DNA of 58,468 nucleotides from an uncultured Acidiferrobacteraceae bacterium (GCA_913009895.1 CAJVXY010000001.1:1-58468); one strand, 5' to 3'. Numbered from the stretch's first letter, positions 8,424 through 18,421 are shown. Made by a program: numbers and translations. Notes: generated from the sequence alone by a model not told the origin.

Positions 8424-11138
8424 ATGACCTTTGTATTTCTCATTATAGGCGCAGCCCTGGGCGGCATAATTGCAGATTTTGAGGGCGCGATATTTGGCGC
8501 TGTAATAGGTTACGTAATAGGCATCCAGGTTTCTATTCAGAAGCGGTTGCACAAGCTTGAGGAGCGCGCTTCATCGGAAGCCAGTCTTGGAAAGTTAAAA
8601 AAAGAAACGCAACCTGGGGTCGAAATTCAGACAGAACCCAAAGGATCTGCAAAAGAAACATCGATCCCACCAAGCCCTCCTGAAAAAAAGGGTGTTGCAA
8701 AAGCCATTACTTCAACGACGTTGACTGCATCCAGAGAAAAAGACATGGCGTCTGGTGTAGAACCCAAGTCTATACCAGCTATACCTATAACACCCAGTAA
8801 ACCAAACCCAGTCATAGCTTTTTTTACCGGCGGCAATACAGCAGTAAGGGTGGGAGTAGTGATTCTGTTTGTTGGCATTGCTTTCTTGATGAAGTACGCC
8901 ATGGATCACAATAAGCTCCCTATTGAATATCGTTTGATCGGTACCGTTCTGGGTGCCCTGGTCATGCTGGTTGTTGGTTGGCGCTTGCGGGAAAAACGGT
9001 CTGGTTATGCGCTCACGATGCAGGGCGGCGCAGTAGCAATTATTTATCTCACGGTATTTGCTGCCTTACGTTTGTATCACTTAATACCGCCTACTGCGGC
9101 ATTTGCATTGTTGGCGGTGATTGCCATTAGTTCCGCTGCTTTGGCAATATTACAAAATTCTCTTGCTTTGGCTGTTGTTGGAGTGGCTGGTGGTTTTATG
9201 GCGCCCATATTGACCAGTACTGGTGCAGGTAACCATGTGTATTTGTTCAGTTACTACTCGATATTAAATATAGGTATCCTGTCCATAGCATGGTTCAAAT
9301 CCTGGCGAATTCTAAATCTAACCGGTTTTGCTTTTACTTTTGGCATTGGCGCGTTATGGGGAGCCCGTGCATATTCACCTGAGCATTTCGCCACCACAGA
9401 GCCGTTCCTGTTATTTTTTATTCTTTTATATATTGTTATTGCCATTTTATTTGCCACCAGGCAGACACCCAGGATAAATGGCCCTGTTGATGGCACCTTG
9501 ATTTTTGGCGCACCTATCATCGGATTTGGTTTGCAGTCTCAACTAGTAACCCACTTTGAATATGGGCTGGCGTGGTCTGCGCTCGGTTTCGGGATTTTTT
9601 ACATTTTGATTGCTACTTTATTGTTTCGCAAACACGCTCAAAATATGCGCGCATTAACAGAATCCTTTTTAGCGATGGGTGTAGTGTTCGGTACGCTCGT
9701 TATCCCGCTTGCATTCGACGGACGATGGACGTCTGCTGCCTGGGCATTTGAAGGTGCTGCCGTTATCTGGGTCGGCCTGAGACAAGACCGTTTTCTTGCA
9801 CGTATTTTTGGTACCTTGTTACTGTTTGCTTCAAGTGTTGCCTTCACGATTGATTTTAGTGCAGAGGCAGGGTCCTGGCCGATATTAAATAGTCTATATA
9901 TCGGTAGTTTACTAATTACTTTAAGTGCATTAACAAGCGCAAATTTGTTTTATCGATATGCAAATAAGCTCAAGAATAATGAAGAGGTATTAACCCCGAT
10001 TTTATTAATACTGGGATTGATCTGGTGGTTTATTGGTGGCCTGAATGAAATCAGCGAGCACGTCACCCGCATATACAAACTCAACAGTGTCATGTCTTTC
10101 GTAGTTATATCAAGTTTATTTTATGTACTGGCATCAAAAAAATTACAATGGCCACAGCTTGGTTATATCGTAGCCAGCATTATCCCTGTTATGTTTTTAA
10201 CAGCACTGTACCAATGGGTTGATGTGGCCCACCCAATGGTAAATGGTGGTTTTATTGCCTGGCCCCTTTCCTTCATAATTCTCTACAGCATGTTTCGCTT
10301 ATTAGATAAAGATCTTCATGAAGAACACACCAGGTGGGGACATGGCGCAAGTTTTTGGTTGTTGAATTTACTATTGGCCTGGCAAGCATACTGGGCAGTG
10401 GGGCAGATTATCGCTCAACCCACTATCTGGTCTCATGTCACCTGGGCACTAGTGCCTTCAATATTAATTTATTTTGTTACTCATCGTTCTGGAAACGAAA
10501 AGAACTGGCCCATAGGTATTTATTCACGATTTTATCTTGGTGCAGGCGTGGTCCCTGTTATGACCTTACTTTGGGGCGGTACAATTTTTATAAACTTGTC
10601 TAATACTGGCGGTGCCTGGCCACTACCTTACATACCACTGTTAAATCCCCTGGATATTACCCAGATGATTGTATTCATCGTGGGATTCAGCTGGTTTGTA
10701 CGAGTTAAAAAAATGGATTTCGCTATAGCCTGGCCAGAGAACCAGAGCAAGGTTTATAGCTTGGTGACGATTACTGTATTTATCTGGATGAATGCTGTGT
10801 TGTTGCGCACGATCCATCACTGGATCGGTATCGATTTTAGTTTTGATGCTATGTATTCCTCGGTTTTGGTGCAAGCAGCCCTCTCAATTTTTTGGGGTCT
10901 GCTTGGTTTGGGTTCAATGGTTCTTGCTGCTCGCCTGAAAACTCGCACTATATGGATTGCTGGCGCAATTATGCTCGCAGTTGTGGTGCTAAAATTGTTT
11001 GTTGTTGATTTATCAAATTCAGGCACGATTGAGCGAATCATTTCATTTATTGTTGTCGGTATTCTATTGTTAGTTGTCGGCTATCTTTCTCCTGTACCAC
11101 CTGCGCACAAGGAGAAAATGGAGAGTGTTGAATCATGA
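8424..11138 (+). CDS. DUF2339 multi-span membrane protein
   Basis: The 904-residue product is a large inner-membrane protein of the DUF2339 family. A Gly-rich N-terminal hydrophobic hairpin is followed by a coiled or charged linker (residues about 35-125, Lys/Glu/Pro rich), then more than 20 predicted membrane helices. Conserved-looking blocks are GGNTAVRVGVVILFVGIAFL and MQGGAVAIIYLTVFAALRLY. The start has AAAGGA just upstream. The last codons overlap the DUF3999 gene by four bases (ATGA), which implies translational coupling. The pair occurs together in many proteobacteria; its job is unknown, and cell-envelope function is an inference. Confidence 0.9.
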   Translation: MTFVFLIIGAALGGIIADFEGAIFGAVIGYVIGIQVSIQKRLHKLEERASSEASLGKLKKETQPGVEIQTEPKGSAKETSIPPSPPEKKGVAKAITSTTLTASREKDMASGVEPKSIPAIPITPSKPNPVIAFFTGGNTAVRVGVVILFVGIAFLMKYAMDHNKLPIEYRLIGTVLGALVMLVVGWRLREKRSGYALTMQGGAVAIIYLTVFAALRLYHLIPPTAAFALLAVIAISSAALAILQNSLALAVVGVAGGFMAPILTSTGAGNHVYLFSYYSILNIGILSIAWFKSWRILNLTGFAFTFGIGALWGARAYSPEHFATTEPFLLFFILLYIVIAILFATRQTPRINGPVDGTLIFGAPIIGFGLQSQLVTHFEYGLAWSALGFGIFYILIATLLFRKHAQNMRALTESFLAMGVVFGTLVIPLAFDGRWTSAAWAFEGAAVIWVGLRQDRFLARIFGTLLLFASSVAFTIDFSAEAGSWPILNSLYIGSLLITLSALTSANLFYRYANKLKNNEEVLTPILLILGLIWWFIGGLNEISEHVTRIYKLNSVMSFVVISSLFYVLASKKLQWPQLGYIVASIIPVMFLTALYQWVDVAHPMVNGGFIAWPLSFIILYSMFRLLDKDLHEEHTRWGHGASFWLLNLLLAWQAYWAVGQIIAQPTIWSHVTWALVPSILIYFVTHRSGNEKNWPIGIYSRFYLGAGVVPVMTLLWGGTIFINLSNTGGAWPLPYIPLLNPLDITQMIVFIVGFSWFVRVKKMDFAIAWPENQSKVYSLVTITVFIWMNAVLLRTIHHWIGIDFSFDAMYSSVLVQAALSIFWGLLGLGSMVLAARLKTRTIWIAGAIMLAVVVLKLFVVDLSNSGTIERIISFIVVGILLLVVGYLSPVPPAHKEKMESVES

Positions 11139-12625
11139 TAAATAAGATATTAATTGGCCTGTATTCTTTGGTATTAGTAAATTCTACAGTATGGGCCGAA
11201 GATAAAAACCTAGTACCAAAAGATTTTTTAAAAGGTGCCAAAATTCATATAGAGCCTGGTAATGCCATATATGAAATGGATTTAAATGAATCTTTTTATC
11301 ATATCCTGCAACGTGCTGATCAAGGCGATGTTCGTGTATTCAATGGCAACAATGAAACCGTGCCCCATATTATACAAAACCAACCCATGCCAGAATTTAT
11401 CAAGATTAGCAATCTCAAGCCTTTGCCCATCTTTCCCTTGTATGGAGGCCCGGATAAAAGTCTAAATGAATTAACTTTACACATTAATAAAAGTAAATCC
11501 GGTTCAATTGTGGATGTAAAGATAGCTAATGGTGAGAAGCAAAAGTCTGACAAAAATCGTGTTGCTTATATCATCGATGTCTCCATGTTTAAAGAATCAA
11601 TCTACAGCTTACACTTGGATTGGCGTGCTACTGACAGCAATGGCATGGTCCTTAACTTGAAAGTTGAGGCTAGTGACAATATGGAAGAATGGCGCATGAT
11701 CAAATCAGATGGCGTTGTCGCTCGACTAAAACACATGGGTCATTTGCTTGATCGCAACATTATTAAGTTAGGCGGCCTGAAAACAAAATATTTAAGGATA
11801 AGCTGGCCAAAGAAAAGTAAAAACTTTTTTGTGAGCGGTATTAAAGCAACTTTTAATATGAGCAAGCAGCCAGTGCTCACTTATCAATGGAGTCGCATCT
11901 CAGGTAAACCTGACCCTGATAAAAACAACACATTTTTATTTGATGTTGGCGGCCATCTACCAGCAACAGTTGCGCGCGTGATTCTCCCTGAGAAGAATAT
12001 GGCACTTAAGGTAAACCTTTATTCAATAAGCAAATTCACGGATCGTCCTGCACCAAGATCATCAAAAAAGATTTTTAGTGCAGATCGTCATCGCATATTG
12101 TCTAAAAGAAAGTCTTACCAGTCCCAGCCCCGTTGGCAAAGACGTCAGCACAATTTTCTGGCTTATAATCTGGAGATCGACGGCATAACGCTACTCTCCC
12201 CGAAAATGATTCTGGATAGAAAATCAAATGACCGTTACTGGCGAATTGAAGTAAAAGACCCGGATGACAGCCTGGTTAACGGTAAAATTCCTGTTTTAGA
12301 GCTCGGCTGGTTACCAGAGAAATTGATATTCCTGGCTCGAGGTGAGCCACCTTTTTTATTGGCAGTAGGTAATGAAAAAATTATTCCAGCTAAATTTGCC
12401 ATGAACCAATTGATACAGACTATGAGTGATAATAAAATAAGACCCAAGGCTGCGGTAATTAATAACTTCAATGTCTTGCGCGCACAAAATGTTCAAAATG
12501 AGATAAAAATCCTGAATGTACCTCTGGCACGATTGATGCTTTGGGGCGTACTGGTTTTAGGAGTATTGTTGATTGGCTGGATGGCACTTCGGTTGTTCAA
12601 ACAAATAAATAAAACGAATACTTAG
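11135..12625 (+). CDS. DUF3999 envelope protein
   Basis: The 496-residue product has a signal peptide (cleavage near VWAED) and ends with one hydrophobic helix (residues about 465-487) followed by RLFKQINKTNT. Most of the protein therefore lies in the periplasm with the C-terminus anchored in the inner membrane. The periplasmic part is strand-rich, with a possible carbohydrate-binding-like segment (SLHLDWRATDSNGMVL and LRISWPKK). This matches DUF3999, the usual partner of DUF2339, whose gene it overlaps by four bases. The two proteins probably form one complex. Confidence 0.85.
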   Translation: MINKILIGLYSLVLVNSTVWAEDKNLVPKDFLKGAKIHIEPGNAIYEMDLNESFYHILQRADQGDVRVFNGNNETVPHIIQNQPMPEFIKISNLKPLPIFPLYGGPDKSLNELTLHINKSKSGSIVDVKIANGEKQKSDKNRVAYIIDVSMFKESIYSLHLDWRATDSNGMVLNLKVEASDNMEEWRMIKSDGVVARLKHMGHLLDRNIIKLGGLKTKYLRISWPKKSKNFFVSGIKATFNMSKQPVLTYQWSRISGKPDPDKNNTFLFDVGGHLPATVARVILPEKNMALKVNLYSISKFTDRPAPRSSKKIFSADRHRILSKRKSYQSQPRWQRRQHNFLAYNLEIDGITLLSPKMILDRKSNDRYWRIEVKDPDDSLVNGKIPVLELGWLPEKLIFLARGEPPFLLAVGNEKIIPAKFAMNQLIQTMSDNKIRPKAAVINNFNVLRAQNVQNEIKILNVPLARLMLWGVLVLGVLLIGWMALRLFKQINKTNT

Positions 12626-12749
12626 GAATATTCTGAACCAAAAAATATTCAAGGTCAGAGTAATTACTTTATTATAAATGCCCGGCATTACTTCTTCTTT
12701 CATTTTAAGTGCCAAATAAATCACCAGAAAAATCTGAAGTGAAACCATC

Positions 12750-13787
12750 ATGGAATACCGAAAACTAGGACGAACAGATCTGGAGGTGAGCGCCATTAGC
12801 CTGGGCACCATGACCTGGGGATTTCAGAATAGCGAGGCGGATGGTTTTGCCCAGATGGATTATGCCCTCGAGCAAGGGATTAACTTTTTTGATACCGCTG
12901 AAATGTATGCCATTCCCCCCAGCCCGGACACCTATGGCAGCACGGAAACCATTATTGGCAACTGGTTTGCCTCCCGGCAAACCCGCGATCAAGTCATTCT
13001 GGCATCAAAAATAACATCGCCCGGATTTAAGTGGATTCGAGATGGCGATATTATGAACAGGAAAAATCTGAACCTCGCCCTAGAGGCCAGCCTGAAAAGA
13101 TTAAAAACGGATTATATCGACCTGTATCAATTACATTGGCCCAATCGAGGCTCCTACCACTTTGGTAAAACCTGGAACTACGCGCCAAGATTTGATGTGC
13201 AAAAAGAAGCGGACAACTTCCTGGAGGTATTACAAACCCTGCAATCATTTATTAAAGACGGAAAAATCCGCCACTTTGGTTTGTCTAACGAAACCGCCTG
13301 GGGACTAACAAAATACCTGCAACTTTCAGAACAAAACAACCTGCCCCGTGCGGTATCCATCCAGAATGAATATTCCCTGTTGTGCCGACACTTTGAACCG
13401 GACCTCAGTGAAATTACACTCAATGAAGGCGTTGGTTTGCTGGCCTGGTCGCCCCTGAGTCGCGGCATGTTGAGTGGTAAATATCTCAATGGTGCCCGAC
13501 CGGAAGGGGCACGGATTACGATCGAGACACGAAAAGAACACCGTGTTCACCCAAAAACTGATGCGGCGGTGCGTGATTATGTGGATTTGGCAAAACGACA
13601 TGAACTGGATGTCTGTCAAATGGCCATCGCCTTTGTCAACAGCAAACCCTTTGTCACTTCAACACTGGTCGCTGCCACCAACATGACCCAATTAAAAACC
13701 GATATCGATGCAATTAACCTGGCATTGTCCGATGAAGTGATGACTGAAATAGAAACTATCCGGCGCAATAACCCCATGCCTTATTAG
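12750..13787 (+). CDS. tas: NADP(H)-dependent aldo-keto reductase, Tas family
   Basis: The 345-residue protein closely follows E. coli Tas: EYRKLGRTDLEVSAISLGTM, NSEADGFAQMDYALEQGINF, FDTAEMYAIPPSPDTYGSTE and LDLYQLHWP-like blocks. The catalytic set of the aldo-keto reductase barrel is present: Asp in FFDTAEMY, Tyr of EMY, Lys in ASKI and His in LHWP. It should reduce aldehydes or ketones with NADPH in the cytoplasm; the physiological substrate is not known. The start has only a weak ribosome site. It is a single gene convergent with the TetR gene. Confidence 0.9.
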   Translation: MEYRKLGRTDLEVSAISLGTMTWGFQNSEADGFAQMDYALEQGINFFDTAEMYAIPPSPDTYGSTETIIGNWFASRQTRDQVILASKITSPGFKWIRDGDIMNRKNLNLALEASLKRLKTDYIDLYQLHWPNRGSYHFGKTWNYAPRFDVQKEADNFLEVLQTLQSFIKDGKIRHFGLSNETAWGLTKYLQLSEQNNLPRAVSIQNEYSLLCRHFEPDLSEITLNEGVGLLAWSPLSRGMLSGKYLNGARPEGARITIETRKEHRVHPKTDAAVRDYVDLAKRHELDVCQMAIAFVNSKPFVTSTLVAATNMTQLKTDIDAINLALSDEVMTEIETIRRNNPMPY

Positions 13788-13824
13788 AACTTTTAGGGCC
13801 AGGGTAAAAAAACTCGACCTTTTA

Positions 13825-14427
13825 TTACTTTTGCGCCAACGAATCTATCCACTTTTCTATTTCCTTGAGCTCCCGCTTGAGTAATTTGCCATCGGCATAG
13901 ACATAACTCATTAACGCTGCGCCCTGAGCCATGGACAGCAGGTGTTTGCTCAGGGTTTTGCTGTCCTTGTGACCCATTTGTTTGAAAACTTTTTCAAGCC
14001 AGTTGGCGAACTCGTCAAACATGGCGCGCGCTTTATTCCTGAGAGAGTCCTGGCATTTGCCCAACTCAACGTTAAGTGAACCCATGGGGCAACCATAACG
14101 CATGATCTCGGACTCCTGGTTTAATACCATTTTCACGAATCGCTTAAGCCTCGCTTTCGGTTCAGGAAACTCTTTGTCCCATTGTTCCAGGCTGTCAGTA
14201 ATGTAGTGCAGCCGATGGTTGATAACTGCTTCAAGCAATTCATCCTTGCTTCGAAAGTGGTAGTGGAGATTGCCCTTGGTGATGCCGATCTCGGATGCAA
14301 TGTCAGATACAGAAGTCTGGTTATACCCCTGTGTGTAAAAAAGCTGGGTGGCCGCTGTTACAATACGATCCTGGCTGATTTTACCCTTTTCCATTGAAGT
14401 CCGAAGTGTTGTGGCTGGAATTGACAT
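13825..14427 (-). CDS. TetR/AcrR family repressor
   Basis: The 200-residue protein has a TetR N-terminal helix-turn-helix (RIVTAATQLFYTQGYNQTSV, then SDIASEIGITKGNLHYHFRS). The C-terminal ligand part (residues 70-200) contains QESEIMRYGCPMGSLNVELG, typical of the COG1309 group that senses small organic molecules. The gene is divergent from an epimerase-type gene, with two palindromic operators in the 65-base gap, so it very probably represses that gene and itself. The ligand is unknown. Confidence 0.9.
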   Translation of the reverse strand: MSIPATTLRTSMEKGKISQDRIVTAATQLFYTQGYNQTSVSDIASEIGITKGNLHYHFRSKDELLEAVINHRLHYITDSLEQWDKEFPEPKARLKRFVKMVLNQESEIMRYGCPMGSLNVELGKCQDSLRNKARAMFDEFANWLEKVFKQMGHKDSKTLSKHLLSMAQGAALMSYVYADGKLLKRELKEIEKWIDSLAQK

Positions 14428-14472
14428 TCTAGTACGATCGTCCTAGTATTGCAAAATAGGCCGAACGTCCTA
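14421..14472 (+). promoter_or_regulatory. Promoter with twin TetR operators
   Basis: A -35 TTGACA (14421-14426) and a -10 TAGTAT (14444-14449) lie 17 bases apart and face the epimerase gene. The 16-base palindrome TAGTACGATCGTCCTA (14430-14445) sits between them, overlapping the first bases of the -10. A second related site, TAGGCCGAACGTCCTA, is at 14457-14472. The two sites share 12 of 16 bases and start 27 bases apart. Binding of the divergently encoded TetR protein here would block RNA polymerase. Confidence 0.75.
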
Positions 14473-14492
14473 ATCATAACGGGAAAGAGAAT

Positions 14493-15530
14493 ATGGCAAA
14501 CACAACTATCCTGGTCACCGGTGCCACTGGTTTTCTGGGTAAAAATATACTCAAGGCTTTTAAAAATAATTCAGATATAACACTGATCGCCGCCTGTCGT
14601 GACCAGTCAAAGCTGCCCAAAGATTTTCAGGGTGAGGTGCGCGAAGGTGACCTGCGCGATGCCGCTTACAGGCAATCTGTAGTACAGGGTATTGATGTGA
14701 TTTGCCATGCCGGGACATGGTCTTCCTTATGGAATCATCAGAAAATGGAAGTGGATAATTTTTACCAACCTACGATTGATCTGATTGATCAGGCAATTGG
14801 CGCGGGTTGTAAACGCTTCCTGATGACCAGCACCGTGGCCATCGCACGAGTTGCCAGGCGAACTGGTGATATGGATACGGTCATTGATGATTTTTCCGAA
14901 AAGACCTACACCGGATTCTGGCCGCACCTTGATCGCTTAATTGATGTGGATGATTACATGCATAAAAATGCCGAGCGCGGAATGCACATGGTTAACATGC
15001 GCCTGGGTCATTTTGTTGGTGCGGGAAATACGATAGGCCTGGTGCCAGCACTGGTGCCACGGCTTAAAACTTATCTTGTACCCTGGTTGAGTGGCGGCAA
15101 GAGTCGAATGCCACTTGTTGCGGATAGTGATATTGCAACTTCCTTTGTTGCTGTCACTTTTGCCAAGGGTTTAAAAAACTATGAGTCCTTTAATATTTGT
15201 GGTGCTGATTTTCCTACGATGCGAGAAGTAATAAAGCATATTTCATTAAAAGCAAAAACGCCTGTGCCTTTGTTCAGCGTGCCTTACCCGGTTGGTTATT
15301 TGTTCGCCTGGTTTATGGAAAAACTGTTACCAATTATGCCGGGCAAAAGTCCATTTCTTACTCGATCAATAGTACACCTGGCTGAAGACTGGCACTGCAA
15401 CACGCAGTACGCGAAAGATAAACTTGGATACATCCCACAAAAAGATTGGCGCACCGCCCTTGATGAAGCATTAGCAGAATTGGAGTCTCGGGATTATCCG
15501 TGGACGCACCTGGCACAAAAATATGATTAG
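14493..15530 (+). CDS. NAD-dependent epimerase/dehydratase family protein
   Basis: The 345-residue protein is an extended short-chain dehydrogenase. The N-terminal TILVTGATGFLGKNILKAF gives the TGxxGxxG nucleotide site, and the structure continues with the 3-beta-hydroxysteroid dehydrogenase/epimerase pattern. The usual YxxxK is not obvious: DDYMHKNAERG (about residue 151-161) is the best candidate region, so catalysis should be treated with caution. The start has GGAAAGAG upstream. A TetR-controlled promoter lies directly upstream, and a glutathione S-transferase gene follows after 100 bases, suggesting an inducible detoxification unit. Confidence 0.8.
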   Translation: MANTTILVTGATGFLGKNILKAFKNNSDITLIAACRDQSKLPKDFQGEVREGDLRDAAYRQSVVQGIDVICHAGTWSSLWNHQKMEVDNFYQPTIDLIDQAIGAGCKRFLMTSTVAIARVARRTGDMDTVIDDFSEKTYTGFWPHLDRLIDVDDYMHKNAERGMHMVNMRLGHFVGAGNTIGLVPALVPRLKTYLVPWLSGGKSRMPLVADSDIATSFVAVTFAKGLKNYESFNICGADFPTMREVIKHISLKAKTPVPLFSVPYPVGYLFAWFMEKLLPIMPGKSPFLTRSIVHLAEDWHCNTQYAKDKLGYIPQKDWRTALDEALAELESRDYPWTHLAQKYD

Positions 15531-15630
15531 CCAAATTTATATGGACTAGAATAGTTTAGAGAGAATTACACTGGCCTTTTTTCTCTTTTCCCAGGAATCT
15601 TATATCAATCGTTCAACATGAAGGAGCAAC

Positions 15631-16251
15631 ATGGATAACACTAAACTCACTTATTTCGATATTGATGGCGGTCGCGCCGAACCCACCAGAATTGTCATGT
15701 CTATTGCCGGCATCAAGTTTGATGATCATCGTGTTTCATTTCCCGAGTTTGGCGAAATGCGCGAAAGCACACCGCTAAATGCTGTACCGGTGGTGGCGAT
15801 AGAAGGTGTGACCTATACCCAAAGCAATGCCATGAATCGTTATTTTGGAAAACAGGCGGGACTCTATCCTTCAGATCCGTGGCAGGCATTTTTATGCGAT
15901 GAAGTGTTGGAGATAATAGAAGATATGACTATTGTCCTGGCTCGTACATTCGGCATGGAAGGGGATGAGCTCAAGCAAGCCCGAGACAAACTGGTCAGTG
16001 GTCCGTTTACAAGGTGTCTGAGAACCCTGGATAAACGGCTGGAAGCAGCCGGTGGTGAGTGGTTCGCAGATCAGAAATTTTCGGTGGCAGATATTAAAGT
16101 TTATTTATGGTTCAAACGCCTGATGTCAGGCGGCATCGATCACGTGCCTACCGATTTAATGGAGCAGATTGCCCCACGACTGGTTCAATACATGGAACGC
16201 GTCGCCGCCCAACCGGGTTTGGTTGCTTATTATGAAGGTCGTGGGAATTAA
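15631..16251 (+). CDS. Glutathione S-transferase family protein
   Basis: The 206-residue protein has the sigma-like GST layout. The thioredoxin-like N-terminal domain begins LTYFDIDGGRAEPTRIVMSI, with Tyr8 in the position of the catalytic tyrosine. The cis-proline and glutathione contact motif is NAVPVVAIEG and YTQSNAMNRYFG. The helical C-terminal domain follows from about residue 82, including FSVADIKVYLWFKRL. It should conjugate glutathione to electrophiles. AAGGAG precedes the start. It may be co-regulated with the TetR-controlled gene upstream. Confidence 0.88.
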   Translation: MDNTKLTYFDIDGGRAEPTRIVMSIAGIKFDDHRVSFPEFGEMRESTPLNAVPVVAIEGVTYTQSNAMNRYFGKQAGLYPSDPWQAFLCDEVLEIIEDMTIVLARTFGMEGDELKQARDKLVSGPFTRCLRTLDKRLEAAGGEWFADQKFSVADIKVYLWFKRLMSGGIDHVPTDLMEQIAPRLVQYMERVAAQPGLVAYYEGRGN

Positions 16252-16282
16252 ATAAATTCAGAACATTAAAAGGGACGGAGGT

Positions 16283-16446
16283 AATACCAATGACTTAAGC
16301 CTGATATCTGGTTTAAACATGGTTTCCCGTAGGTTGGACTGAGGAACGAAGTCCAACGTAAGTGTTAAATAAAGCGCCGCTGTTGGACTTCGTTCCTCAG
16401 TCCAACCCACAAAAAAAGACTTATTGGGCTTAAGTCAGTGCCATTC
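16283..16446 (+). mobile_element. MITE-like element, copy B
   Basis: This 164-base copy has the same order as copy A. The left terminal repeat has drifted (AATACCAATGACTTAAGCC) while the right one is typical (GGCTTAAGTCAGTGCCATT). The central palindromic arms are kept, apart from a change near the right end (CCAACCCAC). The flanks agggacggaggt and gggatgaaggga are only partly alike, so the target duplication is degraded. It lies between two convergent genes and could act as a transcription barrier. Confidence 0.75.
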
Positions 16447-16515
16447 GGGATGAAGGGATTAAAATTTAGTCTCTCCGTCACCTTTTGATCTACTGCAAAT
16501 CTGCAATAACTTCCT

Positions 16516-17409
16516 TCAGTTTTTTAAGTATTTCTTCAGCCAGGCCAGGGTCTTGTCCCAGGCAAAAGTGGCCTGTAACGGCTGGCGGAAGTTAAAGATA
16601 TGCACCGCATCGGGCACAATAATGAGTTCAGCTTCTTTATTGAGGGCCTTGAATTTATTGTAGAGTTTTTGTGATTCATCATAACGTGCCGCGGTATCCG
16701 CATCACCATGGATCAATAGTACCGGCACGTTAATGTCCTGGACGTGCCTCAGGGGTGAGGCTTTTTTCAGTAATGTTTGAAATTCCTGCTCCGATTTTAC
16801 CCGTGACTCATCGTAAAAGTGGGAACGAATAAAACGAAACACGATGCCCTCCATGAAACCACGGGGTTTTTCAAACCAGTCAATAAAATCGGCAACGGGA
16901 TAATAAGCGACCACGGTTTTAAGTTGGCCCGGTGCGTGGGCGGCGATAATCAAACTTAGCATCGCGCCCTGGGAAAAACCCAGTGCCGCGATCCGGTCCG
17001 GGTCGACCCATTTTGACTGGCTGATAATATTTAACGCCCGGGTACTGTCCGCATCTGTTTTCCAGACAAAGGTATTTCTTTTAAATTCACCATCCAGCAA
17101 GCGTTTATAATCTACCGCTACTGCCAGGTAGCCCTGCCGCGCCAGGTCCCAGATCACGCCCTCCATCTCTTTTACAGTCTTGCCGCCATGGGGATGGACC
17201 ATGACGGTGGCAAACGGGCCATCACCAGCAGGTTTGGCCCAGGAAAAATTCATTAACAAGCCGTCTTGTATGATTTCCTGCTGCCAGGCGCTGACACCGG
17301 CAGGCACGGTTTCTGGATATATCAGGTGATAGTTGGGGGTGGTCTGGCAGCTGCCCAGGAAAAATACACTGAACAAAAGTAATAATGCACGTCTATGTTG
17401 GGCTGCCAT
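16516..17409 (-). CDS. Alpha/beta hydrolase lipoprotein (dienelactone-hydrolase-like)
   Basis: The 297-residue protein has a short signal with the lipobox FLGSC, so it is probably lipid-anchored. The remainder is an alpha/beta hydrolase of the prolyl-oligopeptidase/dienelactone hydrolase type: oxyanion region MVHPHGGKTV, nucleophile Ser in ALGFSQGAMLS, acid Asp in LIHGDADTAARYDE and His in DAVHIFN. The catalytic triad is therefore complete. The substrate is unknown; related enzymes cut esters or peptides. The start lacks a strong ribosome site. Confidence 0.82.
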   Translation of the reverse strand: MAAQHRRALLLLFSVFFLGSCQTTPNYHLIYPETVPAGVSAWQQEIIQDGLLMNFSWAKPAGDGPFATVMVHPHGGKTVKEMEGVIWDLARQGYLAVAVDYKRLLDGEFKRNTFVWKTDADSTRALNIISQSKWVDPDRIAALGFSQGAMLSLIIAAHAPGQLKTVVAYYPVADFIDWFEKPRGFMEGIVFRFIRSHFYDESRVKSEQEFQTLLKKASPLRHVQDINVPVLLIHGDADTAARYDESQKLYNKFKALNKEAELIIVPDAVHIFNFRQPLQATFAWDKTLAWLKKYLKN

Positions 17410-17692
17410 ACTGGAAGTTTATATCAGAATACAGGCCCTTGTGTATGCCCGACAAGCCAATACTTGTACCCGATCTTTTTGTGTGCGCCCATGTAGTATA
17501 AAGAATTCAACCTGTGTGCAGTTTTATTAAAGTTAGACGGTCTGACGGTGCCGGTTGTTGTTATTAAAGTCTATATAATTAAGGTTAGACCCCACGGTTT
17601 CGCCAGGGGCAAAAAAGCTGCACTAAAAAAACGAACCATGGTAGTGTCATTAAAAAATAAAGCTCGGATAACCGGGAACAGCAGAGGTGTTG

Positions 17693-18316
17693 ATGGATCA
17701 GGCAGCAAAATTCTGGGACAGGATTGCAAATTATTATTCAAAACAGGCCATAGGCGATGAAGCGGCGTATCAAAAAAAGCTGCAGGTAACGCGACAATAT
17801 TTTCTGCCGGACATGGAATTGCTGGAGTTTGGTTGCGGCACGGGTTCGACCGCCATTACCCATGCGCCGCACGTAAAGCATATCCAGGCAATCGATATTT
17901 CACCAAAAATGCTTGCCATCGCCCAGGACAAGGCCGATGCAAATAAAATCAACAATATTACATTTCAGCGCGCATCCATTGATGATTTTAACGTACCCGC
18001 TGAAAGCCTGGACATAGTTTTAGGGCTCAGTATTTTACACTTACTTGAGAACAAGGAAGCGGTGATGGCCAGGGTTTACAAAATGCTCAAACCAGGCGGG
18101 CTTTTTGTGACCAGCACGACCTGCCTTGGGGAAAATATGAAGTATATGGGTTTGATAGCACCCATTGGAAAGTTCCTTGGTTTAATGCCCTTGCTCAGAA
18201 TTTTTACCGGGAAAGAACTGACTGATAGCATCGGCCAGGCCGGTTTCCGGATTGACTACCAATGGCAACCGAGTAAAAAACAGGCGCTGTTTGTTGTGGC
18301 CAAAAAACCTGGATAA
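17693..18316 (+). CDS. SAM-dependent methyltransferase (class I)
   Basis: The 207-residue cytoplasmic protein contains a class I methyltransferase core: motif I LEFGCGTGSTAI, the acidic residue at AIDISPKMLA, and motif IV/post region DIVLGLSILHLLENKEAV and LKPGGLF. The ATG was chosen because AGAGG lies 5 bases upstream; GTG and TTG codons just before it are less likely. The methyl acceptor cannot be told. No operon partner is evident. The 280-base gap before it holds no other recognisable feature. Confidence 0.85.
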   Translation: MDQAAKFWDRIANYYSKQAIGDEAAYQKKLQVTRQYFLPDMELLEFGCGTGSTAITHAPHVKHIQAIDISPKMLAIAQDKADANKINNITFQRASIDDFNVPAESLDIVLGLSILHLLENKEAVMARVYKMLKPGGLFVTSTTCLGENMKYMGLIAPIGKFLGLMPLLRIFTGKELTDSIGQAGFRIDYQWQPSKKQALFVVAKKPG

Positions 18317-18421
18317 AAATTTTATCAGGTGGTAAATCAGCGGTAATAATGGAAGTAATATTTCGTCGGTTATAAACTGATGTCTGATTTTTCTGTCTCA
18401 AACATAAAAAAAGGATTAGCT

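Noticed and set aside
12626..12749. GAATATT/AATATTC pair as a terminator after the DUF3999 gene
   Set aside because: The stem is AT-only and no T run follows.
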